From Bacteroides intestinalis DSM 17393 (GTDB lineage Bacteria > Bacteroidota > Bacteroidia > Bacteroidales > Bacteroidaceae), in NCBI RefSeq assembly GCF_000172175.1, contig NZ_ABJL02000007.1, positions 868,001 through 932,000 on the forward strand: 64,000 bases of DNA. The letters are read 5' to 3'. The notes below the pieces were generated by a model that did no database searches, was not told where the DNA came from, and saw only the letters and a program-made list of their open reading frames with translations. The position numbers and the translations under genes were made by a program. This document shows positions 26,904-36,738 of the stretch, in pieces (the stretch's first letter is position 1; each line of letters starts with the position of its first letter).

Positions 26904-28760
26904 ATGACTAAAATAAAATTGATAATCATATCCGCCCTTTTCTTAATGGGGGCTGCCGGTTGTTCGGAATCCTTTTTGGATCAGGAACCTGAAAATGTGA
27001 TACCTGAGAGCATGATTTATGAAGATAAGGAACTTGTATTATCCGTACTTTCAAATTTGTATGGCAGAGTAAACTGGGGACAGAATAATGGGGATTATGG
27101 AAGTTACGACCAGTTGGACGAAGCTAATAAATGTTATGGAAGTCCGTGGGTGATATTTACGGAGTATGACCGGAACTCATGGAGAGTCCGTGATTATGAC
27201 TTTGTACGCCGGGTAAACTTGTTTTTGCAGGGCGTCAGAGGCAGTAGTGCACTTCAGGATAGTGAGAAAAAGGCTTTTGAGGGAGAGGCTCGTTTTCTGC
27301 GTGCCTGGCATTATTTCCACATGGCCCGTACTTTGGGTGGTATGCCGCTTGTTGGAGACCAAGTGTTTAATTATGAATCGGGAATAGATGTGGAAACCTA
27401 CCAGATGCCACGTTCCACAGAGGCGGGAATCTATGATTATATAATCAGCGAATGTGATGAAATTGCCCGCCAGCTAACCGAACAAATGACTATAAATTCT
27501 GCTCGGGCCAATAAATGGGCGGCTTTAATGTTGAAGGCACGTGCTGCCGTGTATGCAGGTTCCATTGCAAATTATGGTAATAAGATTACTCCGACTCTGA
27601 AGACTGATAATGGAGAAGTCGGTATTCCGGCTGATTTAGCAACCAAATACTATGAGACTGCATTGGCTGCTGCTGAGGAAGTTATAGAAAGCAGCCCTTA
27701 TGAATTGCAGATTTCCGATCCTCAGGATTTAGGGTTGAGCTTTTATAAGGCTGTATGCCAGAAATCGAATAATAAAGAAGTTATTTGGGCTTTGGACAGA
27801 TCTGTGACGGATAAGGTAACGACTAACTTCACAGCTTGGTGTATGCCTTTCTCTTTGAAGGATGGAATACAGGGAAATGCTCTGGGAGCACTTCTTAATT
27901 TAGTGGAATCTTTTGAAAACAAGGATGGAAGCAACTCCGAGATAAAGACGCATGATGCTAATGGCGACTTTGTGTTCTATGATAATCCGGAAGAGCCTTT
28001 CGAAATGAAAGATGCCCGATTGTGGGGGACTGTGATATGGCCTAATGCACTTTATAGAAGTGAGCCGGTGGCTCTACAAGCTGGTTTGCTGATTAAGGAT
28101 ACAGAGAATCCGAGCCAATGGAAAACAAAGATCAGTTCTTTAGGTGCAACCACTGAAGACGGGCAGCTAATTACTGCACTGGACGGACCATTAGCAACGG
28201 CAGGCGACAGATTTAATAAGACCGGCTTTTTGGTACGTAAATTCCTGGATGAAGCCGCCAATGCAGGATCGGATACGCAGAATAGTGAGATGTGGTATCC
28301 CCGTTTCCGTTTCGCAGAGGCTTTGCTGATTGCAGCGGAAGCAGCTTATGAATTAGGGGGAGTGAACAAGGTGAAAGCCGTCGAATATATAAACAGAGTT
28401 CGTGCTCGTGGTGGAATTAAAGAATTGACGGAATCCACGATTACTTTTGAGCACATTGTGAATGAGTATAGGGTTGAGTTTGCCTTTGAAGATCATCGTT
28501 GGTGGGACTTGAAACGTTGGAGACTTGCCCATACTGTATGGAATGGAGTCATTGACAGTCCGACTGCACAGATGTATTCTCTTTTCCCCTATAAGGTGTA
28601 TGCACCCGGTTCGCCATATGATGGTAAGTGGGCTTTCGAGAAAAGCAGATCTTACATGGCGCCGAATGCAAGGAACTTCACCATGCGATGTTATTACGGT
28701 TCGATTGATGATGGCTGGATTAACAAGAACCCGAAGCTGGTTAAGAACCCATTACAGTAA
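26904..28760 (+). CDS. SusD-like surface glycan-binding lipoprotein
   Basis: A 618-residue lipoprotein with lipobox GAAGC (Cys20) followed by SESFLDQEPE. The SusD pattern is clear: FLRAWHYFHMARTLGGMPLVGD near residue 135, RFRFAEALLIAAEAAYELGG near 470, VNEYRVEFAFEDHRWWDLKRW near 520, and an end with KNPKLVKNPLQ. At 618 residues it is longer than the other two SusD proteins here. It partners the SusC protein encoded just upstream and should bind the substrate at the cell surface. Confidence 0.96.
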   Translation: MTKIKLIIISALFLMGAAGCSESFLDQEPENVIPESMIYEDKELVLSVLSNLYGRVNWGQNNGDYGSYDQLDEANKCYGSPWVIFTEYDRNSWRVRDYDFVRRVNLFLQGVRGSSALQDSEKKAFEGEARFLRAWHYFHMARTLGGMPLVGDQVFNYESGIDVETYQMPRSTEAGIYDYIISECDEIARQLTEQMTINSARANKWAALMLKARAAVYAGSIANYGNKITPTLKTDNGEVGIPADLATKYYETALAAAEEVIESSPYELQISDPQDLGLSFYKAVCQKSNNKEVIWALDRSVTDKVTTNFTAWCMPFSLKDGIQGNALGALLNLVESFENKDGSNSEIKTHDANGDFVFYDNPEEPFEMKDARLWGTVIWPNALYRSEPVALQAGLLIKDTENPSQWKTKISSLGATTEDGQLITALDGPLATAGDRFNKTGFLVRKFLDEAANAGSDTQNSEMWYPRFRFAEALLIAAEAAYELGGVNKVKAVEYINRVRARGGIKELTESTITFEHIVNEYRVEFAFEDHRWWDLKRWRLAHTVWNGVIDSPTAQMYSLFPYKVYAPGSPYDGKWAFEKSRSYMAPNARNFTMRCYYGSIDDGWINKNPKLVKNPLQ

Positions 28761-28789
28761 TATAGTAACTAACGATTAGATTAAATAAA

Positions 28790-29473
28790 ATGAAAAATAT
28801 CAATAGCCTTATATTAATTCTTGGTTTGTTTCTGGTAACCGGTTGCGAGCTGGATAATTTCGATGAGCCTAAAAGTGAGTTTAAGGGCAGGTTTGTCTAT
28901 GAGGGTGAAGCACTGCAATTAAGAGGGACTGCCTATGACAATGATTGTATGATGTATGCTTATCAGGAAGGACCTGAGTATGAAGATCGGGGTGCTATCA
29001 ATTTGTTTGTTAACTCTGATGGCGAATTTAATTCTTTGATGTATGACGGCTTCTATAAGATTGTGTTGAGGCAGGACAGAGGCCCGTGGATTCCGCGGAA
29101 GGATACGATTGAAGTAAACATTAAAGGTAATCAGATATTGGATGTTGAGGTTACTCCTTATTTTCTTATCAAGGATACTGAAATTGATTTCCAGAATAAG
29201 GTGGTAAAGGTGAAATGCAAGATAAATCAGATGGTTGAGACTGCTTCTATTGACAGGGCCGTGATCTATATATCCAAAACGAAACTGGTGGATAATGTTG
29301 CGAAGATAGCGGAGAAATCATTCACCAATCTGACTCCGGGTGAGCATGAGTTTACTTTCGACCTGAATGATAATGGGGTTACTGATGCTGCCAAGTTTTT
29401 ATATGCAAGAATCGGGGTTAAGGCACGGGAAGGAAATGATTATATATTTTCCGAGGTCACTCAACTGAGATAG
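28790..29473 (+). CDS. DUF3823-like lipoprotein next to SusCD
   Basis: A 227-residue lipoprotein with lipobox LVTGC (Cys19) followed by ELDNFDEPKS, acidic as expected for a surface protein. Two beta domains seem present: residues about 30-125 with FKGRFVYEGEALQLRGT and YDGFYKIVLRQDRGPW, and a second after VTPYFLIKDTEIDF. The sequence fits DUF3823, a family commonly found right after SusD in Bacteroides PULs and thought to be an extra surface glycan-binding protein. It is 29 bp after SusD and 48 bp before the GH31 gene. The family call is from memory of its pattern, and the role is inferred from position. Confidence 0.8.
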   Translation: MKNINSLILILGLFLVTGCELDNFDEPKSEFKGRFVYEGEALQLRGTAYDNDCMMYAYQEGPEYEDRGAINLFVNSDGEFNSLMYDGFYKIVLRQDRGPWIPRKDTIEVNIKGNQILDVEVTPYFLIKDTEIDFQNKVVKVKCKINQMVETASIDRAVIYISKTKLVDNVAKIAEKSFTNLTPGEHEFTFDLNDNGVTDAAKFLYARIGVKAREGNDYIFSEVTQLR

Positions 29474-29521
29474 ATTATTTTCATTAGGTAATTCATAATA
29501 TAAACAAGTAAAAAAGAAACC

Positions 29522-31918
29522 ATGAACATGAAGTTTTATTTAAAAATCAGTAGTATACTGGTGGCTGCAGCTTTCTTATCGACCTTGCCTGTCGAGGCTC
29601 AGACTTTCCGGCAAACTAAGCAGGGAATAACGGGTACTACGCAGGGAATGGATATTGAAATCCAATTCGTCAGTCCTGAAATTGTACGTGTGGTGAAGGC
29701 GCCCGAAGGACGTAGCTTTACAAAGAAAAGCCTTTCTGTAGTTAAAAGCCCTGAAAGCATGTCTGTAACGACCGAGAAGAAAGGGGAAACCGTTTCCCTG
29801 AAAAGCAATGCTGTACGCGTTGATTTCAATGTGGAGACCGGACGGATTTCTTTCTTTGACAAGCAAGGAAAGGCATTATTTACCGAGAAAGATTATGGTG
29901 CTCAGTTTACTCCGTTCAATGATGCGGGGAATCAGACTTTTAGTGTGCGTCAAGCTTTTTTGTTGGATAAGGATGAGGCTATCTATGGTCTGGGACAGCA
30001 GCAGGTTGATGATCTGAATCAGCGCAATCATAAACATTTCATGCGTCAGCGTGCATTATATGCCAGTGTTCCAATTATTCAGTCTACAAAAGGGTACGGA
30101 ATGTTTTGGGATAATTATTCCCCAACCACTTATACAGATAATCCGCAGGAGATGTCCTTTGATTCGGAAGTGGGAGAGTGTATGGATTATTACTTTATGT
30201 ATGGCGGCAATGCAGATGGCGTGATAGCGCAGATACGCGACTTAACGGGACAGGCACCTATGTATCCGTTGTGGACATTCGGTTTCTGGCAATCGCGTGA
30301 GCGTTACAAATCACAACAGGAAACGATGGAAGTCGTGGATAAGTATCGTGAGTTAGGGATTCCTTTGGATGGAATTATTCAGGACTGGCAATATTGGGGG
30401 CCGAACTCTAACTGGAACTCTATGAATTTTGATAATCCGGAGTTCCCTGATCCTCAGAAGATGATCGATCATGTGAAGAAGAAAAATGCGAAGATTATGA
30501 TCTCTATATGGGCTTCATTCGGGCCGGATACGAATCCGTACAAGGACTTGGAGAAAATCAATGCCCTGTTCAACTTCAAGACATGGCCTGCAGACGGGGG
30601 AGTGAAAGTTTATGATGCTTATAATGAAAAAGCACGTGATATTTATTGGAAACATTTGAATAAAGGCCTGTTTAGTAAAGGAATTGATGCCTGGTGGACA
30701 GATTCAACGGAACCTGATCATCTGGATGTTCAGGAAAGAGACTTTGATATTCCGACGGCAATGGGAACTTATCGTAGTGTAGTAAATGCTTTCCCGTTGA
30801 TGAGCAACAAGGGAGTTTATGAGCATCAGCGTGCTGTAACCTCTGATAAACGCGTGTATCTGCTGACTCGTTGTGCATTTGCCGGACAACAGCGTTATGC
30901 GGCGAATACTTGGTCGGGAGATGTTATGTGTAATTGGGAAACATTCCGTAAGCAGATTCCCACAGGTTTGAACTTTTCTCTATCGGGAATACCTTACTGG
31001 AATACGGATATAGGTGGATTCTTTAACTGGCCTTATTATGGTGGGGCTGAAAATAAAGCTTATCATGAACTGTATACCCGTTGGTTTCAATATGGTACAT
31101 TCTTGCCCATGCAGCGTTCGCATGGAAGTGGCGTGAAAAAGGAAATCTACAATCTGGGTAAAAAGGGTGACTGGGTGTATGATTCGGAAGAGAAATACAT
31201 AAACCTGCGCTATGCACTGCTGCCGTATCTGTATTCAACAGGATGGCAGGTGACTGATAATGCAGGTTCTTTCCTCCGTGCCTTGTTCATGGACTTCAAC
31301 GAAGATAAGAAGGTACACACTATCAGTAATCAGTATATGTTTGGAAAGGCATTTCTTGTGACTCCTGTAACCAGGAATATGTATGTATTCTCTGATAAGG
31401 AACAGTGGAAAGATCCGTATGAAGATTTTAGTAAGACAGGAACACAGGATGTTTATCTTCCTAAGGGCACCAAATGGTTTGACTTTTGGACGGGAGAAGC
31501 ATTGAATGGCGGACAGATGGTTACCAAAGAGGTTCCTATCGATATTATTCCATTGTATGTACGTGCGGGTTCCATTGTTCCTTTTGGACCGAAAGTGCAG
31601 TATTCTACAGAGAAGAAATGGAATAATCTGGAGATACGCATTTATCCCGGAGCCGATGGCGAATTTGTGCTGTATGAAGATGAAAACGATAATTATAACT
31701 ATGAGAAAGGTGCCTATTCAATCATTAAGTTTACTTGGGATGATGCAAAGCGGACGTTGAATATCGCAGATCGGGAAGGAACTTTCCCCGGTATGTTGAA
31801 ATCACGTAAGTTCAATATCGTTGTGGTGGATAAGGAGAATGGGACAGGGAGTGTTCAGTCGACGAATTTCACGAAATCGGTTTCATATGGCGGGAAGAAG
31901 AAATCGGTTAAATTGTAA
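29522..31918 (+). CDS. GH31-family alpha-glycosidase (alpha-xylosidase/alpha-glucosidase-like)
   Basis: A 798-residue secreted enzyme; the signal peptide ends near LPVEAQ. An N-terminal beta-sandwich leads to a TIM barrel with FGFWQSRERYKSQQE and IIQDWQYWG. Asp394 in WWTDSTEPDHLD is the nucleophile candidate and Asp467 in NTWSGDVMCNWE the acid/base. C-terminal beta domains follow, with PLYVRAGSIVPFGP. GH31 enzymes are retaining and act on alpha-glucosides, alpha-xylosides and some alpha-galactosides; the WTDSTEP form is frequent in alpha-xylosidase-like members, but the sugar cannot be fixed. It is the only enzyme in PUL B. ATG 29528 is an alternative start. Confidence 0.92.
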   Translation: MNMKFYLKISSILVAAAFLSTLPVEAQTFRQTKQGITGTTQGMDIEIQFVSPEIVRVVKAPEGRSFTKKSLSVVKSPESMSVTTEKKGETVSLKSNAVRVDFNVETGRISFFDKQGKALFTEKDYGAQFTPFNDAGNQTFSVRQAFLLDKDEAIYGLGQQQVDDLNQRNHKHFMRQRALYASVPIIQSTKGYGMFWDNYSPTTYTDNPQEMSFDSEVGECMDYYFMYGGNADGVIAQIRDLTGQAPMYPLWTFGFWQSRERYKSQQETMEVVDKYRELGIPLDGIIQDWQYWGPNSNWNSMNFDNPEFPDPQKMIDHVKKKNAKIMISIWASFGPDTNPYKDLEKINALFNFKTWPADGGVKVYDAYNEKARDIYWKHLNKGLFSKGIDAWWTDSTEPDHLDVQERDFDIPTAMGTYRSVVNAFPLMSNKGVYEHQRAVTSDKRVYLLTRCAFAGQQRYAANTWSGDVMCNWETFRKQIPTGLNFSLSGIPYWNTDIGGFFNWPYYGGAENKAYHELYTRWFQYGTFLPMQRSHGSGVKKEIYNLGKKGDWVYDSEEKYINLRYALLPYLYSTGWQVTDNAGSFLRALFMDFNEDKKVHTISNQYMFGKAFLVTPVTRNMYVFSDKEQWKDPYEDFSKTGTQDVYLPKGTKWFDFWTGEALNGGQMVTKEVPIDIIPLYVRAGSIVPFGPKVQYSTEKKWNNLEIRIYPGADGEFVLYEDENDNYNYEKGAYSIIKFTWDDAKRTLNIADREGTFPGMLKSRKFNIVVVDKENGTGSVQSTNFTKSVSYGGKKKSVKL

Positions 31919-31971
31919 TTTTAGTATATGGTATCCTTATCTTGAGGATATTATATAGAAATCATTTATAA

Positions 31972-32007
31972 AATATGGAGATGTGGTTTTGGTCGCATCT
32001 CCATATT
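31972..32007. terminator. bidirectional terminator between PUL B and PUL C
   Basis: A perfect 12-bp inverted repeat (31972-31983 with 31996-32007, AATATGGAGATG arm, 12-nt loop) lies between the convergent GH31 and GH2 genes. It is AT-rich and close to both stop codons. Confidence 0.8.
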
Positions 32008-32031
32008 CTTATCTGATTTTAGAAATTTAAA

Positions 32032-34818
32032 TTACTCATAGATTGATTTCTTTTCTTCTTTTGTCCGGTTCACATTATGGAGTACCTGTTTTATCTGTTT
32101 AAATGCAACCTCTTCTTGTGGATTGAACTTATCACTTTCCATATATTTCAGGAGGCTATAGCGTAATTGACGGGCTACAGGTCGGGTATTGAGATCCTTT
32201 GCCAAGTCTGAACTACATACTAATAGCTTTCCGTATCCTGCTTTTACCTCGAATAGTAAACCTAAGTTTCTGTTCTTATAGAAGTTATCTACCATTCTGA
32301 CAATCGGTTGCATATTGTTTTTTAAACTGTCGAGTTCCATGGTTGTAGCATTCTTGCAAATATTCCACCATTGCCAGTTACTGTGCATTTCAGTTGGAAA
32401 GTCTGCTAATGCCGGATGGGTGGGATCACAGAAGATTCCCATTGTTCCCGGTTGGTTAGGGAAGTGTACAGGGCTCCAGAATACTTGTACAAATTTGCCT
32501 TCCAGCCCATTAATTTCTTCTTTTTCCGGGTTCAGCAATACCTTTTTCCCTTGACTTAATGCTTTCTCTGCATCGGCAAAGCTACGGGTGTAAAAGATTT
32601 CCTTACCAACTTCCGGTACTTCCTGAGGATATACCCAAACATTCCAGGAGTTTTGATACTGGGTTCCTGTAAAACGGATGGATAAAGTTAATTGGTCGGC
32701 AACGGATATGGATTCCAGAGGAACAGAGATGCTTCCCAGATTAAATGCATTCCCCACAGGTATTTCTTGTTTATCCAGATTGCCTTGTGCAATGACCGTT
32801 CCTTTTGAATCACTTAATGTCCATTCCGGTTGAATATCACTCAGGACTTTATCGCTGAAGTTTGTAGCTTCAAACTGAGCTTTAAAGGTTTCATTGTTCA
32901 CATAGGTAGCTTTCTCAAAGCGTGCTAACGGTACTACCGGAGAACAGAAATTCCGGAATTCTTCAGGAGTGATTAAACCTTTGCTCTCCCAGAATGCATC
33001 GATAATTCCGACGAGTGCAGTGCCCTGTCCGGGGAAGTCATGCAGGTCCAATAGTTGGAAACCACTGAATCCGGGAGTCTTTAGTGCCCGTTCTATTTCT
33101 TCTTTGTATAAGATAGTTGCCAGTTTGCCACTTGCCATCAGGTTGCTTTCTGCCAGATGGAGCCGTCCTTTCTTTTTAAGGTCTGCAGCTACGGCTTTAA
33201 AGTTTAATGGTATCAGATTACCTGTGTATTTATCAATTTCTTTTAGATTTGGGAATACACTGTATTGTCCGATTTCGTGGGTAATAAGTGGGACAGGCAA
33301 ACCCTCTATAGCACTGGAGAAGTCTTTATTGAAACTTACAGGTTGGTCATCGAAAATTCCTTGCCCGCGTACCCAGCCGTTTTTAGTCCACTGTGTAACC
33401 CAGAAGTCGTCATTAGGTTCGGGCCAACTGCCATGTCCTGGTTCAAAAGTGAATGTAGTAGTCATATACAAATGACGGCTATCCTGCTGCTTAATGGTGG
33501 TGAGTAATTTATCCATGACACTAAAATCTCCTTGCAGCTCATTACCCAAACTCCAGAAACAGAACGATGGGTGATTGCCATATTCTTTCATGATGTGGGC
33601 AGCTTCGTTATACAGAAAATCGACAGTGCCTTTATCTTCACCTACGTTGAGTGTCCATAGAGGCAATTCAACCTGAATGTAGAATCCCATTCTATCAGCT
33701 ACGTTGAAAGCAGCTTCCGGAGGACACCAGGAGTGGAAGCGCAGGTGGTTCATGCCATAATCACGGGCGGCACTGAATACTTTTTCCCAACCGGCTTCGT
33801 CCATCGGCGGATATCCCTTTAGCGGGAAAATGCAACATTCCAGTGTTCCTCTAAGGAAGAGTCTTCTGTTATTAATCTGTAGGAGAGCATTTTGGTTCGT
33901 CAGTTTTCTCATACCGAATGTTTCACATTTCGAATCAGTCATGCCTTCCATTTCAAGAGTTGCGGCTGCTTCGTAGATATTAGGGTTGAATTCATCCCAC
34001 AACATTGGGTTGTTTATGGGATAAGTGAATGTCATTTCAGTATTGTTAACCTGTACTTCTTTATTTGCCAATTTATTTCCTTTGGGGTCTTTGACAGCGA
34101 ACAGAAGCTTACCGGATACCGGGGATGAACCGTTACTTCCGATTTTTATACTGACATTGACCGTTTGGTTATCAATATCGGGTGTTAAGCGCAATTCCTC
34201 AATCTGTACCTTATCTTTTGCTGTCAATGCTATTTTTCCCAAGATGCCATTCCACATAGTCTGGGTATCATTCGTATAAGCATGTGCAAGGTTTTTGACT
34301 GATATATCATGCTGTCTCCGGTTATCGATGCGTATAACGATTTTGTTATTCTCTCCTGGAACAAGATACTTGCTCAAGTTGAAATAGTGAGGAGTGGTAA
34401 GACTTTCATTGAATCCTTCTACTTTAGTACCATTGATCCATACTTGCGAATTCCATATCACGCGTTCAAGAGTAAGGAAGACATCTTTTTCGTTCCATTC
34501 TGCCGGGATGAAGCATTCTTTCTTGTACCAGGCTGGGCCGAGATAGTCGAATTTACGTTTCAAATTTAAGAATATCTCCTTGTCCATGGTAGGTTCGAGG
34601 GTACATGGAGTTCCATAGCCGGCATCACAAAGTGTTCCGGGGAGAGTGATCTTATCTGGAAACGATTCCATATACCATTTTTCTGAAATGCCTTTATCCA
34701 GACTGTCCAGTGCTATTTCCCATTCTCCGGAGAGATCCATCTCGCGTACTACTTGTTTACACGAGGTTGCCAATAGGACCATGATGCCCCAGGCGATTAA
34801 AACTTTACTTATTCTCAT
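32032..34818 (-). CDS. GH2-family glycoside hydrolase (beta-galactosidase/beta-glucuronidase-like), lipoprotein; last gene of PUL C
   Basis: A 928-residue GH2 enzyme with lipobox LATSC (Cys20). The jelly-roll domain shows DLSGEWEIALD, ITLPGTL and VWINGTKVEGFNESLTTPHYF; the barrel contains FLRGTLECCIFPLKGYPPMDEAGW, Glu427 in SLGNELQG (acid/base) and Glu515 in THEIGQY (nucleophile). After the barrel is a module of about 250 residues, with NSWNVWVYP and HSNWQWWNI, that is shared with the GH2 genes at 38517 and 43009. No Glu/Asn signature lets me choose between galactoside and glucuronide. It follows the heparinase-like gene by 9 bp. Substrate inferred only. Confidence 0.87.
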   Translation of the reverse strand: MRISKVLIAWGIMVLLATSCKQVVREMDLSGEWEIALDSLDKGISEKWYMESFPDKITLPGTLCDAGYGTPCTLEPTMDKEIFLNLKRKFDYLGPAWYKKECFIPAEWNEKDVFLTLERVIWNSQVWINGTKVEGFNESLTTPHYFNLSKYLVPGENNKIVIRIDNRRQHDISVKNLAHAYTNDTQTMWNGILGKIALTAKDKVQIEELRLTPDIDNQTVNVSIKIGSNGSSPVSGKLLFAVKDPKGNKLANKEVQVNNTEMTFTYPINNPMLWDEFNPNIYEAAATLEMEGMTDSKCETFGMRKLTNQNALLQINNRRLFLRGTLECCIFPLKGYPPMDEAGWEKVFSAARDYGMNHLRFHSWCPPEAAFNVADRMGFYIQVELPLWTLNVGEDKGTVDFLYNEAAHIMKEYGNHPSFCFWSLGNELQGDFSVMDKLLTTIKQQDSRHLYMTTTFTFEPGHGSWPEPNDDFWVTQWTKNGWVRGQGIFDDQPVSFNKDFSSAIEGLPVPLITHEIGQYSVFPNLKEIDKYTGNLIPLNFKAVAADLKKKGRLHLAESNLMASGKLATILYKEEIERALKTPGFSGFQLLDLHDFPGQGTALVGIIDAFWESKGLITPEEFRNFCSPVVPLARFEKATYVNNETFKAQFEATNFSDKVLSDIQPEWTLSDSKGTVIAQGNLDKQEIPVGNAFNLGSISVPLESISVADQLTLSIRFTGTQYQNSWNVWVYPQEVPEVGKEIFYTRSFADAEKALSQGKKVLLNPEKEEINGLEGKFVQVFWSPVHFPNQPGTMGIFCDPTHPALADFPTEMHSNWQWWNICKNATTMELDSLKNNMQPIVRMVDNFYKNRNLGLLFEVKAGYGKLLVCSSDLAKDLNTRPVARQLRYSLLKYMESDKFNPQEEVAFKQIKQVLHNVNRTKEEKKSIYE

Positions 34819-34827
34819 AATATCAAA

Positions 34828-36738
34828 TTAAAATTTCCATTCTGTCTTAATTCTCAGTTTCTTATCTTTTACTCTTACAATCAAAGGATAGCAAAAAGGT
34901 GAATCATATTTTGGCAGAACACTTCCGTTTCCCGGTGGAATGCCAGGAGCTTCCCCCGTAATAACTTCAAACTCTTGTCCATCGGGCACTTCGATCTTCA
35001 TATATGCTTTTCCTATTTTGCAACTAAGGGGCGATGATTGCTTTCGCACTATTGCGTTTTTTATATAGTTGTAGCTTGGCGAGTCATTGAGGATGATAGC
35101 TTCTCCGGTTTGGCTGAATACAGGTTTCTCTGTAAGCATCAAGACATAATCATAGAGATGCTGCTCATCAGAACAGGCGGTAAGTATATCTGTAAGTTTA
35201 TTCTTTTTTAAAATTAACTTTCTTTCCGTTGTGACTCCAGAATATGCCCCCAGAGCTTCTGCCGAAACTTCTCCTCCGTCCTTATATGCTTTGAATGCCA
35301 ACAATTTGCCGGTTGATTCTTTTTGATCTTTAGCATCTACGGTTAGTGTGCTGTGTGATAAAGTTTTCCGATACCACTTCGTAAATGCAGGTACTCCATA
35401 GGCACATGTCCCCATGTCAGATACAATCTCCTTTTCACCGTCATGAATGGAAATGGATAGTTTATCTGGATGACCGTGTCCTCCACCATGTGGACCGTAT
35501 TTCATGACTACTGTCTTTGTGCCTGATCTGAGTACAGCATAGCCCGTTTCCTTAAAATGAACGGATGGCCATGCTGCCATTGCTGTTACTTGAGGAATTT
35601 CTATATTATTCTGTAATGCTTCACCGAAGTTCCTGTCTGTATATCGGTAGCACTGTTGAAGTACACTCAGGAAAAATGGATCCTTGTTGTAGCGTTGGTA
35701 GGCAATTTCATATAGGCTGACCTGAGCAATTAAAGACTCTCCATACCATCCGTCATTGTGGGCTGGAAAATATAGATCTGCATATACTCCGGATGCAGGA
35801 GCAGCAAGCATTTTATATAGTTTTCTGTCATATAGATTAATATTACGGCAACGTACGGCATCAGCTGACAGAAGCATAGCTCGTAAAGGATAATAATGAT
35901 AGGTAGGAGAACCTTCGCCCCACCAGCCGTCATCCATAACGTATCTCTCCATTTGGGCATGGTATCCACATTCTGGATCATTGATAGCTACGTTGATGAT
36001 GCTGTCATTTTGTAATGCTACTCCTAATGCTATCAGACCGCTATTGTGCCATACTTGCCAATTGGCAGTTCCTCTTCTTCTCAGCAAAAGCTCGGAACAG
36101 GGTATAAGATAACCTTTTTCTATCTCTCTTATTTCGTTAGTTGTCATTATGGATTTGGCTACCATATAGGCTCGGCAGACATCACTGGCCCATGCAGATT
36201 CATCAAGGCTTTGACCAAACATTTTGCCTCCCCAGGGACCTACTTTCCTAGCTGTGTCGTGGTCTAGATAAGTAATATATTTGGATGCATAATCCAATAA
36301 CATATTCCGGATGTATTCAGCATAGACTTTATTGCCAGTGGCAAGGTATAAATACATACAGTTGCGCAAATATGTATAATTATGAGTATGCGCCACATTT
36401 ACCCATGCCCAATCATAACGCTTATTTCCTGTCCAATAATGCTTGCATTGTGAACAGTAATGTGCTTCCGGCTTATTCCAGTCGAATGAAAAACGTACTT
36501 TGTGTTCGGGACAAAAATAATCGTGTATATGTCCTCCTTCCAGTAAAGGTACGGTTAGGGGATATTCTCGCCGGGCTTCCACGGTATCTTTCAGTGATTC
36601 TATAATGCTCTTTCCCCATTCCGTTTTTGCGGCTGAGCGTATTTGGCTGATGTCGCTTTCAGTGAAGAAATAATATCCGTTTTGCGCTGAAAGCAGGCAA
36701 GGGATAAAGATCAGTACGAGTAAAAGTCTATTTTTCAT
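34828..36738 (-). CDS. heparinase II/III-family polysaccharide lyase
   Basis: A 636-residue secreted protein (signal peptide ends LLSAQN) with an (alpha/alpha) toroid followed by a beta-sandwich, as in PL12, PL15, PL21 and related lyases. Near the N-terminus a CPEH...CSQC motif (Cys76, His79, Cys95, Cys98) looks like a zinc-binding knuckle, a feature of several heparinase II/III-type lyases. Asn226 (ANWQVWHNSG), the WWGEGSPTYHYY segment and the His-rich GGGHGHPDKLSI loop are the expected active-site regions. It would cleave uronic-acid glycosidic bonds by beta-elimination. Its start overlaps the stop of the SGNH-GH105 gene by 4 bp, so lyase and unsaturated-uronyl hydrolase are made together. 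Confidence 0.85.
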   Translation of the reverse strand: MKNRLLLVLIFIPCLLSAQNGYYFFTESDISQIRSAAKTEWGKSIIESLKDTVEARREYPLTVPLLEGGHIHDYFCPEHKVRFSFDWNKPEAHYCSQCKHYWTGNKRYDWAWVNVAHTHNYTYLRNCMYLYLATGNKVYAEYIRNMLLDYASKYITYLDHDTARKVGPWGGKMFGQSLDESAWASDVCRAYMVAKSIMTTNEIREIEKGYLIPCSELLLRRRGTANWQVWHNSGLIALGVALQNDSIINVAINDPECGYHAQMERYVMDDGWWGEGSPTYHYYPLRAMLLSADAVRCRNINLYDRKLYKMLAAPASGVYADLYFPAHNDGWYGESLIAQVSLYEIAYQRYNKDPFFLSVLQQCYRYTDRNFGEALQNNIEIPQVTAMAAWPSVHFKETGYAVLRSGTKTVVMKYGPHGGGHGHPDKLSISIHDGEKEIVSDMGTCAYGVPAFTKWYRKTLSHSTLTVDAKDQKESTGKLLAFKAYKDGGEVSAEALGAYSGVTTERKLILKKNKLTDILTACSDEQHLYDYVLMLTEKPVFSQTGEAIILNDSPSYNYIKNAIVRKQSSPLSCKIGKAYMKIEVPDGQEFEVITGEAPGIPPGNGSVLPKYDSPFCYPLIVRVKDKKLRIKTEWKF

